Below, piece by piece: positions 16,816-24,572 of a DNA stretch of 37,055 nucleotides; the first letter of the stretch is position 1; each line of letters starts with the position of its first letter. Below the pieces are notes generated by a model, which searched no databases, was not told the origin of the DNA, and saw nothing but the letters and a program-made list of their open reading frames with translations. The position numbers and the translations under genes are program-made. Source of the DNA: Rhodanobacteraceae bacterium UBA703 (GTDB lineage Bacteria; Pseudomonadota; Gammaproteobacteria; Xanthomonadales; Rhodanobacteraceae); NCBI GenBank assembly GCA_002297645.1, contig DBMH01000095.1, forward strand, positions 1-37,055. The letters run 5' to 3'.

Positions 16816-17742
16816 TCAGCGGTTGAACCAGTCTCCCGCCCACTTTCTCAATTCGCCGAGGCTGCCGGCGTCGGTCACGTTGTGGGACATGTCGTCCGCC
16901 AGGATCAGCTGCAACCGCTGCGCGTCGCGCGCCGCGTACTTCGGCTTCAGCGCGGCATGCAGATCGGTGGCGAGCTGCGGCGTCAGCGTCGCGTCTGCCG
17001 TGCCTTGCACGATGAGCAGCGCGACGGGCGGATGCCCGGCGGCGATCTCGCCGGCGCGGCCCACGGCATCGGTTCGGCGCGCGAGTTCGCGCGCGGCATC
17101 GTTCCACGCATACGGCTTCCCGGTCGCCTTTTCGAACGCAGCGATCGACGCGCTGAGACCGGTCGAAGCATTCAGGACGACCGCGCGGTCGACCGGAACC
17201 TCATGTTCGGCCAGCGCCAGCAGGACCGCCGCACCGCCGCCCGAGAAACCGAACAGATTGATCTTTTCATCGCGCGCCAGGCAGCCCATCGCGCGCAAGG
17301 CTTTCAAGGCGGCCGGCAACTCCTCCGCTGCGCCGACGACGACGGGCGCGAAGATCTGGGAAGCGAAGTCATTCGCCTGCCGGCGCTTCAGCGCCCCCAC
17401 CCCGCCCGCCTCGGCACGCTTGCCGAACAGCGGCAGTCCCAGATAGACCTTGACCGCCGGCACGTCGTCCAGCGGCAACGTCGCCATCAGTGCCTGCTCG
17501 CTCGCCGGCGGACCGAAGCCGTGCCAGAGGACGATAGGCGGCTGGGTGATCGTCTTCGGCACGCGAAGGAGCGCCGGCACGCCGTCCAGCGTCGTCTCGA
17601 TCGTCGCGACTGGATCGGCGCGGGCCGCGAGGGCTCGGCACGAGGGAGTTTCGGTGGTGGCGGCGAAGCAGGCGCTACACGGCAGAAGCGTCGCGAAGAC
17701 GAGCGCTGCCAGCGCGCGGGGACGTGTTCGTTCGGACTTCAA
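16816..17742 (-). CDS. Secreted alpha/beta hydrolase
   Basis: The 308-residue protein has a signal peptide (residues 1-28) and an alpha/beta-hydrolase fold. The oxyanion segment LWHGFG (72-77), nucleophile elbow GFSGGG with S167, acid D250 in QGTAD and histidine H287 in DMSHNV form a complete triad. A polyester, lipid or peptide ester substrate is possible; nothing in the sequence fixes it. The length and order fit the dienelactone hydrolase/prolyl-oligopeptidase-like group. It is divergent from ftsK across about 170 bases. Confidence 0.8.
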   Translation of the reverse strand: MKSERTRPRALAALVFATLLPCSACFAATTETPSCRALAARADPVATIETTLDGVPALLRVPKTITQPPIVLWHGFGPPASEQALMATLPLDDVPAVKVYLGLPLFGKRAEAGGVGALKRRQANDFASQIFAPVVVGAAEELPAALKALRAMGCLARDEKINLFGFSGGGAAVLLALAEHEVPVDRAVVLNASTGLSASIAAFEKATGKPYAWNDAARELARRTDAVGRAGEIAAGHPPVALLIVQGTADATLTPQLATDLHAALKPKYAARDAQRLQLILADDMSHNVTDAGSLGELRKWAGDWFNR

Positions 17743-17834
17743 AGGGCGGGCTCCTTCAAACGAGGATCAGAGTCTCTCACTACCAGCAACACGCGAGTGG
17801 TGTGGAGGCCGATGGGTCATGGACCGTGCGCTCC

Positions 17835-17860
17835 GACACCGGTTTCGGACCCCGGTTTCG
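17835..17860 (+). repeat. Short tandem repeat upstream of the FtsK gene
   Basis: GACACCGGTTTCG followed directly by GACCCCGGTTTCG (13-base units, one mismatch). It resembles the TGACCCCGGTTTGGC units at 22708-22785 and may be a relic of the same repeat family. Confidence 0.4.
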
Positions 17861-17913
17861 GCGTATGCGTTAGCATGGCGACCTGCTTTTGTCTTGAAGA
17901 CTCCCCCCGCCGC

Positions 17914-20205
17914 ATGCCAACGTTTCTTTTTTTCGTACTGGTCCTAATGGCCGGTGCTTGGACTTTTTTCCGCTGGCAGCGCACGCGGCATGGACGTGGG
18001 CGCACTACCCGCCGCGTCGGTCGCCCCGCTGCGCAGGCACGACGGGTCAATACGGATCGGGCGCGGGCGGCCGCCCTGCGCGCCACACAAACCGCCGTGT
18101 CTACCAACCCGCCTCCCGTGGAGCCACCACCGGCGCCGGCCAGGCGCGTGACGATTGCATCATGGCGATCGCCTCGCCTTTCGGCGACGCCGCAGGCGGG
18201 TGCAACCGGTCAGTCCGCGAGGAGCCGCGTTCGTGCGCCACACAACTCGACGGCCAGCATCGTGCGTGCCATGAGCCGCGGCGCGATGGCCGGTGTCGAG
18301 CCTGCGGTGGAAGCCGAACAGATCATGCCGCGCCCGTCTGGGCATCGGTCGCCGGCAGCACAGACGGAATCGCCGTTGGCAGCCGAACCCTTGCCGCGCT
18401 TCGCACCGATCGTGGCGGCCAGCCCAGCGCCGAGCGAGCCCGTTCCGGAAACTCTCCCTGTCGTGGAGGCGGCTGTCGTGGAGGCGCCTGCCGTGGAGGC
18501 GCCTGCCGTGGAGGCGGCTCCAGTGGAAGAGCCCGTAGCGCTACGCGCGACTTCGATCGGCCTTGCGACCAGCAACACGGCTCCCCCCGCACGGGGACTT
18601 GCCTCGAACGACGATTGCGTTCCCGATGACGTGCCGGTGTTGCGCGCGGCATTGCTGCCGCCGAGCCGGGTCGTGGACGTGCCTGAAGCGGATCTGCTTG
18701 AACCCGTCGTCCGACCGCCGCGTGCCTTCGACTTGCCGCCGCTGGGTCTGCTGCTGACCCAATCTGGCCTCCTCGACGCGGCATCGGCCGAGTCGCTGGA
18801 GGAAACCGGCCTGCTGATCGAGCAGCGCCTGCGCGAATTCAAGGTGCCGGTGACCGTGGTCGGCGCCTCGGCCGGCCCGGTGATCACGCGCTATGAAGTG
18901 GAGCCGGCCGTCGGCGTGCGCGGCAACCAGATCGTCGCCTTGATGAAGGATCTGGCGCGCGGGCTGGGGCGCACGTCGATCCGCGTGGTCGAGACGATTC
19001 CCGGCAAGACCTGCATGGGCCTGGAGCTGCCGAACGAACAGCGGCAGATGATCGGCCTGATCGACATCTTCCAGTCCGACGCGTTCCGCGATCACGACTC
19101 GCCGCTGGCGCTGGCGATGGGCAAGGACATCACCGGCGAGCCGGTGGTGATCGACCTCGCGCGCGCGCCGCACATGCTGGTCGCCGGCACCACGGGTTCG
19201 GGCAAGTCGGTCGCCGTCAACGCGATGATCCTGTCGATGCTCTACCGCGCCACGCCCGACGCGGTGCGGATGATCATGATCGACCCGAAGATGCTGGAGC
19301 TGTCGATCTACGAAGGCATCCCGCATCTGCTCGCGCCGGTCGTCACCGACATGAAGCTCGCCGCCAACGCGCTCAACTGGTGCGTGGCCGAGATGGAGGA
19401 GCGCTACCGCGTGATGTCGGGACTGCGCGTGCGCAACCTCGCCGGCTACAACGAGAAGGTCCGCGAGGCCCGCGCGGCCGGAAAACCGCTGTACAAGCCG
19501 GTGACCGAATCGGGCGCGGCCCCCGAACCGCTCGATACCTTGCCGATGATCGTCGTGATCATCGACGAGCTTGCCGACCTGATGATGGTCGCCGGCAAGA
19601 AGATCGAGGAACTGATCGCCCGCCTCGCGCAGAAAGCCCGCGCCGCCGGCATCCACCTGATCCTCGCCACCCAGCGCCCGTCGGTCGACGTCATCACCGG
19701 CCTGATCAAGGCGAACATCCCCACCCGCGTCGCGTTCCAGGTCTCCTCGAAGATCGACTCGCGCACTATCCTCGACCAGATGGGCGCCGAGTCCTTGCTC
19801 GGCGCCGGCGACATGCTGTTCCTGCCGCCCGGCACCGGCTACCCGCAACGCGTCCACGGCGCCTTCGTCTCCGACGACGACGTGCACCGCGTCGTCGCCC
19901 ATCTCAAGCAGTACGGCGAGCCCGACTACCGCGCCGACATCCTCGCCGGCGCACCGGGAGATACCGTCGACCTGTTCGGCGAAGAGCCTGTCGACGCCGA
20001 ACTCGACCCGCTCTACGACGAAGCCGTCGCCTTCGTCCTGCGCAGCCGCCGCGCCTCGATCTCCTCGGTCCAGCGCCAACTGCGCATCGGCTACAACCGC
20101 GCGGCCCGGCTGGTCGAAAGCATGGAAGCGGCAGGGTTGGTGTCGTCGATGGGGCACAACGGCGCGCGCGAAGTGCTGGCGCCGGGGCTGGATGACGGGC
20201 TCTAG
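17914..20205 (+). CDS. ftsK: FtsK/SpoIIIE-type DNA translocase with a single visible membrane segment
   Basis: A 763-residue DNA pump. Residues 1-20 ([20 protein letters not shown]) are the only clear membrane segment, whereas typical FtsK has four. Residues about 25-270 are a Pro/Ala/Val-rich linker with tandem EAPAV repeats. The motor follows: Walker A GTTGSGKS (425-432), Walker B IVVIIDE (546-552), and [20 protein letters not shown]. The last 60 residues ([40 protein letters not shown]) are the winged-helix gamma domain that reads KOPS and activates XerCD. Start 17914 is chosen by the membrane segment; an in-frame ATG at 17875 adds 13 residues. No good ribosome-binding site is seen for either. 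Confidence 0.85.
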   Translation: MPTFLFFVLVLMAGAWTFFRWQRTRHGRGRTTRRVGRPAAQARRVNTDRARAAALRATQTAVSTNPPPVEPPPAPARRVTIASWRSPRLSATPQAGATGQSARSRVRAPHNSTASIVRAMSRGAMAGVEPAVEAEQIMPRPSGHRSPAAQTESPLAAEPLPRFAPIVAASPAPSEPVPETLPVVEAAVVEAPAVEAPAVEAAPVEEPVALRATSIGLATSNTAPPARGLASNDDCVPDDVPVLRAALLPPSRVVDVPEADLLEPVVRPPRAFDLPPLGLLLTQSGLLDAASAESLEETGLLIEQRLREFKVPVTVVGASAGPVITRYEVEPAVGVRGNQIVALMKDLARGLGRTSIRVVETIPGKTCMGLELPNEQRQMIGLIDIFQSDAFRDHDSPLALAMGKDITGEPVVIDLARAPHMLVAGTTGSGKSVAVNAMILSMLYRATPDAVRMIMIDPKMLELSIYEGIPHLLAPVVTDMKLAANALNWCVAEMEERYRVMSGLRVRNLAGYNEKVREARAAGKPLYKPVTESGAAPEPLDTLPMIVVIIDELADLMMVAGKKIEELIARLAQKARAAGIHLILATQRPSVDVITGLIKANIPTRVAFQVSSKIDSRTILDQMGAESLLGAGDMLFLPPGTGYPQRVHGAFVSDDDVHRVVAHLKQYGEPDYRADILAGAPGDTVDLFGEEPVDAELDPLYDEAVAFVLRSRRASISSVQRQLRIGYNRAARLVESMEAAGLVSSMGHNGAREVLAPGLDDGL

Positions 20206-20510
20206 TTTCGGGGACTGCCAGTCACGGGCTGCGCGGGAAACATCCGCCTGTGAACCCGGGGTCGGCCTTTCGCGGTCTCTGTCGACCGACCAAGGAACGC
20301 CGCGCCGTCCGCTGACGTGCCGGAAGTGTGACCCCATGTTGGACCTCGGTTTTACCTCAGCGAAGGAAGTCCATCCGGCCCACGGCGTGGCTGCGGGCGC
20401 CGCGAAAATCGAGCCCGATCCGGTTTCATCCACGCTACGATGCCCGCCCCCGAAGCCGCGCCCTGCAGAAGCCTCATGAAGGTCCGCCACGTCCATCCCT
20501 CGCCGGCGGC
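20206..20510. other. Intergenic region between ftsK and the TonB-like gene
   Basis: About 305 bases with no protein-like frame apart from a 12-codon reading frame (20476-20514, MKVRHVHPSPAA) whose TGA overlaps the next start as ATGA. CCCGGGGTCGG and GTGTGACCCCATG look like degenerate copies of the GGGGTCA repeat family. No convincing promoter. Confidence 0.4.
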
Positions 20511-21326
20511 ATGAACCGTACGTCGCGCCAGGCGGGCAAAGGGACTCCGGATTGGACCGGGCGCGTGCACCGCTGGACGGCCGCGCTGGTTACGGCGTTG
20601 GTGCATACCCTGCTCGTGCTGCTGGTCACGCAGCCACCTTCTCCGATGACCCCGACCACGCCGCAGGGCAGCGCGGGCGGCAGCCGAATGGAGGTGACGC
20701 TTCTCGACGAGACGCACCCGCCGCTGCACGATCCCGCGTTGGCGGTTCGCCCGCCCGTCAAGCCGCCCGAGGCACCGCGCGCGATCAAGCGTCCACCCGC
20801 CACGCCAGTCGTGCAGGCCGCCCTTCCCACGCCGCCGGAAGCCGCCGGCACCTCCGACACCTCGACCACACCACCCGCCCTGCCCCCCGAGCCGCCCGAC
20901 ACCCGGCGCGACACCGCAGAAGTCGGCTTCCCCATGCGTGCGCGCCCGGATGACGCCGCCCGCGCGAACGCGGCGTTGGCTGCCAAGCTCCGAGGCAACC
21001 GCGGGCAGAGCAACGATGCGCCCCCCGTCGGACCCAATATGGGCGTGGATGGCTTCCAGGTGTACTACGACCTGGCCAACGAAACCCGTTTGCGCGCTTG
21101 GCGCGATCAAGGCATGACCGAACTCTTTCTTCCGTTGCCCGGCACGCGGCGGCTCATGGTCTGCCCGCTGGAGACAATGCTGCGACGCAGCTCCGGTCCG
21201 TGTCGCATGGTCGAAATGGATTCACCGGAACTCAAGACCATCGGCGACGCGCGCGAGGTCATCGATGTACAGCGGGTCTACCAGCGGGGCGACATGGTCT
21301 GGAGCGGACCGGGGGCGTATCGGTAG
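20511..21326 (+). CDS. Proline-rich membrane-anchored protein, TonB-like architecture
   Basis: A 271-residue protein with a cytoplasmic N-terminus (about 22 residues) and one membrane helix (TAALVTALVHTLLVLLVTQ). A long Pro/Thr/Ala-rich periplasmic spacer (about residues 42-140) and a folded C-terminal domain with three cysteines (MVCPLETMLRRSSGPCRMVE) follow. The layout is TonB-like, but the C-terminus lacks a recognisable TonB box-binding domain, so energy transduction is not claimed. The start at 20511 overlaps the stop of a 12-codon leader frame; the ribosome-binding site is weak. Confidence 0.65.
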   Translation: MNRTSRQAGKGTPDWTGRVHRWTAALVTALVHTLLVLLVTQPPSPMTPTTPQGSAGGSRMEVTLLDETHPPLHDPALAVRPPVKPPEAPRAIKRPPATPVVQAALPTPPEAAGTSDTSTTPPALPPEPPDTRRDTAEVGFPMRARPDDAARANAALAAKLRGNRGQSNDAPPVGPNMGVDGFQVYYDLANETRLRAWRDQGMTELFLPLPGTRRLMVCPLETMLRRSSGPCRMVEMDSPELKTIGDAREVIDVQRVYQRGDMVWSGPGAYR

Positions 21327-21336
21327 GCCATCAATA

Positions 21337-21864
21337 GGGGTCAGAGTCGACTTTCCGAAAAGTCTTACGCCGAAAGCGGGCAAGTCGCGATGGCCAGTCG
21401 CGCCCCGGTGCGTGACGATCCCGGCATTCGACGCTGGATATCCGCATGCCCCGCCCACCCCGACTCGATCTTCCCGGCATCGCACAACACATCGTCCAGC
21501 GCGGCAACGACCGCCAGCCGTGCTTCTTCACGGCGGACGACTATCGTCGTTACCTGCGCGATCTCAACGAAATCGCACAGCGCGAAGGTGGCGCGATCCA
21601 TGCCTACGTGCTGATGACCAACCATGTCCACCTGCTGGTGACGCCTGCGGACTTCGGTTGCATAAGTCGCATGATGCAAGCGCTCGGCCGGCGCTACGTG
21701 CGCCATGTGAATCGGTCGTACCACCGCACCGGCACATTGTGGGAAGGGCGTTTCAAGGCCTGCCTGGTCGCCAGCGACGCGCATCTGCTCCAGTGCCATC
21801 GCTACATCGAACTCAACCCGCTACGCGCCTCGATGGTGGCGGACCCGCGCGACTATCCGTGGTC
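21337..21864 (+). repeat. Direct repeat, copy 1 (528 bp)
   Basis: Nearly identical to 21875-22402 by eye, with a small number of base differences. It contains the left-end motif, about 90 bases of leader and the first 140 transposase codons. Confidence 0.8.
21446..21864 (+). pseudogene. Truncated REP-associated tyrosine transposase
   Basis: This copy encodes residues 1-139 of the transposase (MPRPPRLDLPGIAQHIVQRG to DPRDYPWS), including the HUH motif NHVHLL and the RYIELNP segment with the likely catalytic tyrosine. It then breaks off; the frame runs into the second repeat in a wrong phase up to 22525, yielding an unrelated tail. It keeps the Y1 core but lacks the C-terminal part, so activity is doubtful. 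Confidence 0.75.
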
Positions 21865-21874
21865 TGCGCCAATC

Positions 21875-22402
21875 GGGGTCAGAGTCGACTTTCCGAAAAG
21901 TCTTACGCCGAAAGCAGGCAAGTTGCGATGGCCGGTCGCACCCCGGTGCGTGACGATCCCCGCATTCGACGCTGGATATCCGCATGCCCCGCCCACCCCG
22001 ACTCGATCTTCCCGGCATCGCACAGCACATCGTCCAGCGCGGCAACGACCGCCAGCCGTGCTTCTTCACGGCGGACGACTATCGGCGTTACCTGCGCGAT
22101 CTCAACGAAATCGCACAGCGCGAAGGTTGCGCGATCCATGCCTACGTGCTGATGACCAACCATGTCCACCTGCTCGTAACGCCTGCGGACTTCGGTTGCA
22201 TAAGTCGCATGATGCAAGCGCTCGGCCGGCGCTACGTGCGCCATGTGAATCGGTCGTACCACCGCACAGGCACATTGTGGGAAGGGCGTTTCAAGGCCTG
22301 CCTGGTCGCCAGCGACGCGCATCTGCTGCAGTGCCATCGCTACATCGAACTCAACCCGCTACGCGCCGCGATGGTGGCGGACCCGCGCGACTACCCGTGG
22401 TC
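21875..22402 (+). repeat. Direct repeat, copy 2 (528 bp)
   Basis: Second copy of the segment at 21337-21864, offset by 538 bases. It continues without interruption into the rest of the transposase gene and is likely the original. Confidence 0.8.
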
Positions 22403-22832
22403 AAGCCATCGACACAACGCGTTTGGCGAGCACGATCCGCTGATCCGTTCGCACGCCATCTATCGCGAACTTGCCGTGGACGTACAGCAGCGCCTGGCCC
22501 GCTATCGCAGATTCGTCATGGATGAAATCGACCCTGATGAAACCGACGCCATCCGCGCGCATCTGCAGCGTCAACATCTCTACGGCCCCGACCGTTTTCG
22601 CCGCGCCATCGAGGCACAACGACCGGACAGTGGGGGCGCGCAAGATCGGGCGGCCGTGCAAGACATCGGAGCCGCCAGAAGGCATCAAGGGTCAGGAAAG
22701 TCTACTCTGACCCCGGTTTGGCTGACCCCGGTTTGGCTGACCCCGGTTTGGCTGGACCCCGGTTTGGCTCTGACCCCGGTTTGGCTGTTGGGAATGAAGA
22801 CGCCGGACGAGGCGTTCAAATTAGCGGCGTGA
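21984..22832 (+). CDS. REP-associated tyrosine transposase (RAYT), C-terminus frameshifted
   Basis: This Y1-type transposase has the HUH motif H60-V-H62 (TNHVHLLV), Y120 in CHRYIELNP, and GTLWEGRFKACLV, typical of RAYTs that move REP palindromes by single-strand nicking. Up to about residue 210 it follows the family. Near 22612-22620 the frame slips; in the next frame the usual RAYT tail TVGARKIGRPCKTSEPPEG appears and stops at 22708-22710, inside the right inverted repeat. In the frame as given, translation runs through the 15-base array (LTPVWL repeated) to 22832. The gene is therefore probably a recent pseudogene, though the catalytic core is intact. Confidence 0.75.
   Translation: MPRPPRLDLPGIAQHIVQRGNDRQPCFFTADDYRRYLRDLNEIAQREGCAIHAYVLMTNHVHLLVTPADFGCISRMMQALGRRYVRHVNRSYHRTGTLWEGRFKACLVASDAHLLQCHRYIELNPLRAAMVADPRDYPWSSHRHNAFGEHDPLIRSHAIYRELAVDVQQRLARYRRFVMDEIDPDETDAIRAHLQRQHLYGPDRFRRAIEAQRPDSGGAQDRAAVQDIGAARRHQGSGKSTLTPVWLTPVWLTPVWLDPGLALTPVWLLGMKTPDEAFKLAA
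22708..22785 (+). repeat. Tandem array of about five TGACCCCGGTTTGGC units
   Basis: Three exact 15-base units (22708, 22723, 22738) are followed by two slightly longer variants. The array starts inside the right inverted repeat of the transposase locus. It carries the GGGTCA core found elsewhere in the window, on the opposite strand. Confidence 0.8.
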
Positions 22833-23333
22833 CCTGAGCAGAAACCGCTGGGTCATTACACCGCCGCCGTAGTCCGCTTCAATGGTGTAGGCGTAGTAGG
22901 CGCGGTCGCCTCGCACGATCGGTCCGGCCACCGACAGCACGCCGCCCGTGGCGCCGGTGCCCCCGTCCCCACGCAGGATGCGGCCGAGGCTGCCGGGCGA
23001 TCCGAAGCCGGTGTCGCGCGTGCCGTCCGGATTGATTCGTACCAAGCCGACCTTGCCGTTCGTGCCCGGATCGACCAGCACCGCGACGAGATATTTGCCG
23101 TCCGGCAGCTTCGCGATGCCGCGTGCGACATCGAAGCTCGGCGCGCCGACGAGATTGTCGAAGTCGACGCTCAGCGAGCCGCGGCCAATACCGCCATTCA
23201 CCGCCGGAACGGTGTCGTGATCGAAGCGCGTATCGAGATCGCCATCGGACGTGGCGAAGGCCACGGATGCGGGGCAGCACAAGGCCGACGAAAACGCGAA
23301 TGCCGCGACGAGGCCGCGGAGGGACGATGCCAT
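22821..23333 (-). CDS. Short secreted delta-60/NHL-like repeat protein
   Basis: The 170-residue product has a signal peptide (MASSLRGLVAAFAFSSALCC) and a mature part opening SDGDLDTRFDHDTVPAVNGG. GIAKLPDGKYLVAVLV and VGLVRINPDGTRDTGFG follow, the signature of delta-60 (DUF5122) propeller repeats. Only about two repeats are present, against many in full-length relatives. Its stop is about 105 bases from the transposase right end, so truncation by the mobile element is possible. The start at 23333 has AGGAG upstream. Confidence 0.65.
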   Translation of the reverse strand: MASSLRGLVAAFAFSSALCCPASVAFATSDGDLDTRFDHDTVPAVNGGIGRGSLSVDFDNLVGAPSFDVARGIAKLPDGKYLVAVLVDPGTNGKVGLVRINPDGTRDTGFGSPGSLGRILRGDGGTGATGGVLSVAGPIVRGDRAYYAYTIEADYGGGVMTQRFLLRSRR

Positions 23334-23422
23334 GGAAGGCTCCTGGAATAAGGAGCCACAGATACGCAAAAGAGCGCGCCACGGGATCGTCGCAATCCGC
23401 ACGGCGTCGGAATCGCAATCCG

Positions 23423-24331
23423 CTACTCGCGCTTGCCGCCGGCGAACAGCGTGTCGAGCTTGCGCTCGTACTCGTGGTAGCCGAGGAAGTCGTACAGCTC
23501 CTCGCGCGTCTGCACGGTCGGCACCGCGGCCTTCTGCGTGCCGTCGCGGCGCGTCGTCTCGTAGAAGTTCAGCGCGGCCTTGTTCATCGCGCGATAGGCG
23601 CCGCAGCAGTACAGCGCGATGTCAACGTTCGCCGACTTCAGTTCTTCCAGCGTGAAGAACGGCGTCGAGCCGAACTCGGTCAGGTTGGCGAGGATCGGCA
23701 CCTTCACCGCGGCCTTGAATTTTCGCTAGTCCTCGAGCGTCTTCATCGCCTCGGGGAAGATCATGTCCGCGCCGGCCTCGACGTAGGCGATCGCACGCTC
23801 GATCGCCGAGTCGATGCCCTCGACCGCGGCCGCGTCGGTGCGCGCCATGATGACGAAGCCGGGATCGGTACGCGCGTCGACCGCCGCCTTGACGCGATCG
23901 ACCATCTCCTCCTTCGACACCACTTCCTTGCCCGGTCGATGGCCGCAGCGCTTCTGCCCGACCTGGTCCTCCATGTGCACGGCGGCGACGCCGACGTTGA
24001 TGAAGGAGCGGATTGTGCGCGCGATGTTGAACGCGCCGCCCCAGCCGGTGTCGACGTCGACCAGCAGCGGCATCTGCGTCGCGTCGACGATGCGCCGCGC
24101 GTCGATCAGCACGTCTTCCATCGTGCTGATGCCGAGATCCGGCACGCCGAACGAGTTCGCCGCGACGCCGCCGCCGGAGAGATACAGCGCCTTGTAGCCG
24201 ACGCGCTTGGACATCAGCCCCGCATAGGCGGTGATCGCGCCCATCACCTGCAGCGGCTGTTCAGAGGCTACGGCGGCGCGGAAACGCGCGCCCTGAGAAG
24301 CCGGCGCGCCGGCGGATGCGTGGGGGCTCAT
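23423..24331 (-). pseudogene. prpB: Methylisocitrate lyase, interrupted by one in-frame amber codon
   Basis: The enzyme cleaves 2-methylisocitrate to pyruvate and succinate in the 2-methylcitrate cycle of propionate breakdown. The frame from 24331 to 23423 covers 302 codons, the usual length. Landmarks are the DVDTGWGG metal site (92-99) and the KRCGHR active-site loop with C129. Codon 202 is TAG (23726-23728) between TLED and RKFKAAVKV; the frame is unchanged on both sides and TAC (Tyr) would restore a normal protein. Either a sequencing error, a fresh nonsense mutation or a suppressed stop is possible. The N-terminal fragment alone lacks the C-terminal third, so it is annotated as broken. 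No prpC or prpD is adjacent. Confidence 0.85.
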
Positions 24332-24572
24332 GTCGGCTCCGCGAAAAAGACAGGCGTTTTAGCCGATCAATCGCGGTGGTAAGCCACTACGATGGTCACA
24401 TCCCCGGCGATGCAAGCAGGCTTCAGGCGGCGATCGATTCGCGGCGGATCGATCTCGATCGACACGCCGCGAATCGCGCCCGGAGAAAACCAATCTCGCA
24501 TCGGATTCACGATGCGGCGCCTGGTTCAATTGGAGCAACCCACTCCTGCACTCGGCACCGCCGCGACGACGC

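Larger units (their letters stand above)
21337..22714 (+). mobile_element. REP-associated tyrosine transposase locus bounded by inverted repeats
   Basis: The left end GGGGTCAGAGTCGACTTTCC (21337-21356) and right end GGAAAGTCTACTCTGACCCC (22695-22714) are inverted copies with one mismatch in 20. Between them lie two copies of a 528-bp segment (21337-21864 and 21875-22402, period 538). Each starts with the same end sequence and carries the 5' part of a Y1-type transposase. The element therefore looks like a RAYT unit that duplicated its left part. Confidence 0.7.

Noticed and set aside
16771..17913. Long in-frame extension upstream of the FtsK start
   Set aside because: It lies antisense to the secreted hydrolase gene and has the Arg/Gln-rich composition of a shadow frame; the membrane segment marks the start near 17914.
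18541..20496. 651-codon minus-strand frame
   Set aside because: Shadow of ftsK; composition typical of antisense frames in GC-rich DNA.
21865..22525. Fusion protein formed by read-through from transposase copy 1 into copy 2
   Set aside because: The tail is the second repeat read in the wrong phase, so it is a by-product of the duplication.
22708..22785. CRISPR-like array
   Set aside because: Units are contiguous without spacers and there are no cas genes.
24332..24572. Short frames between prpB and the protease
   Set aside because: No ribosome-binding site and no protein-like pattern; I see nothing in this interval.
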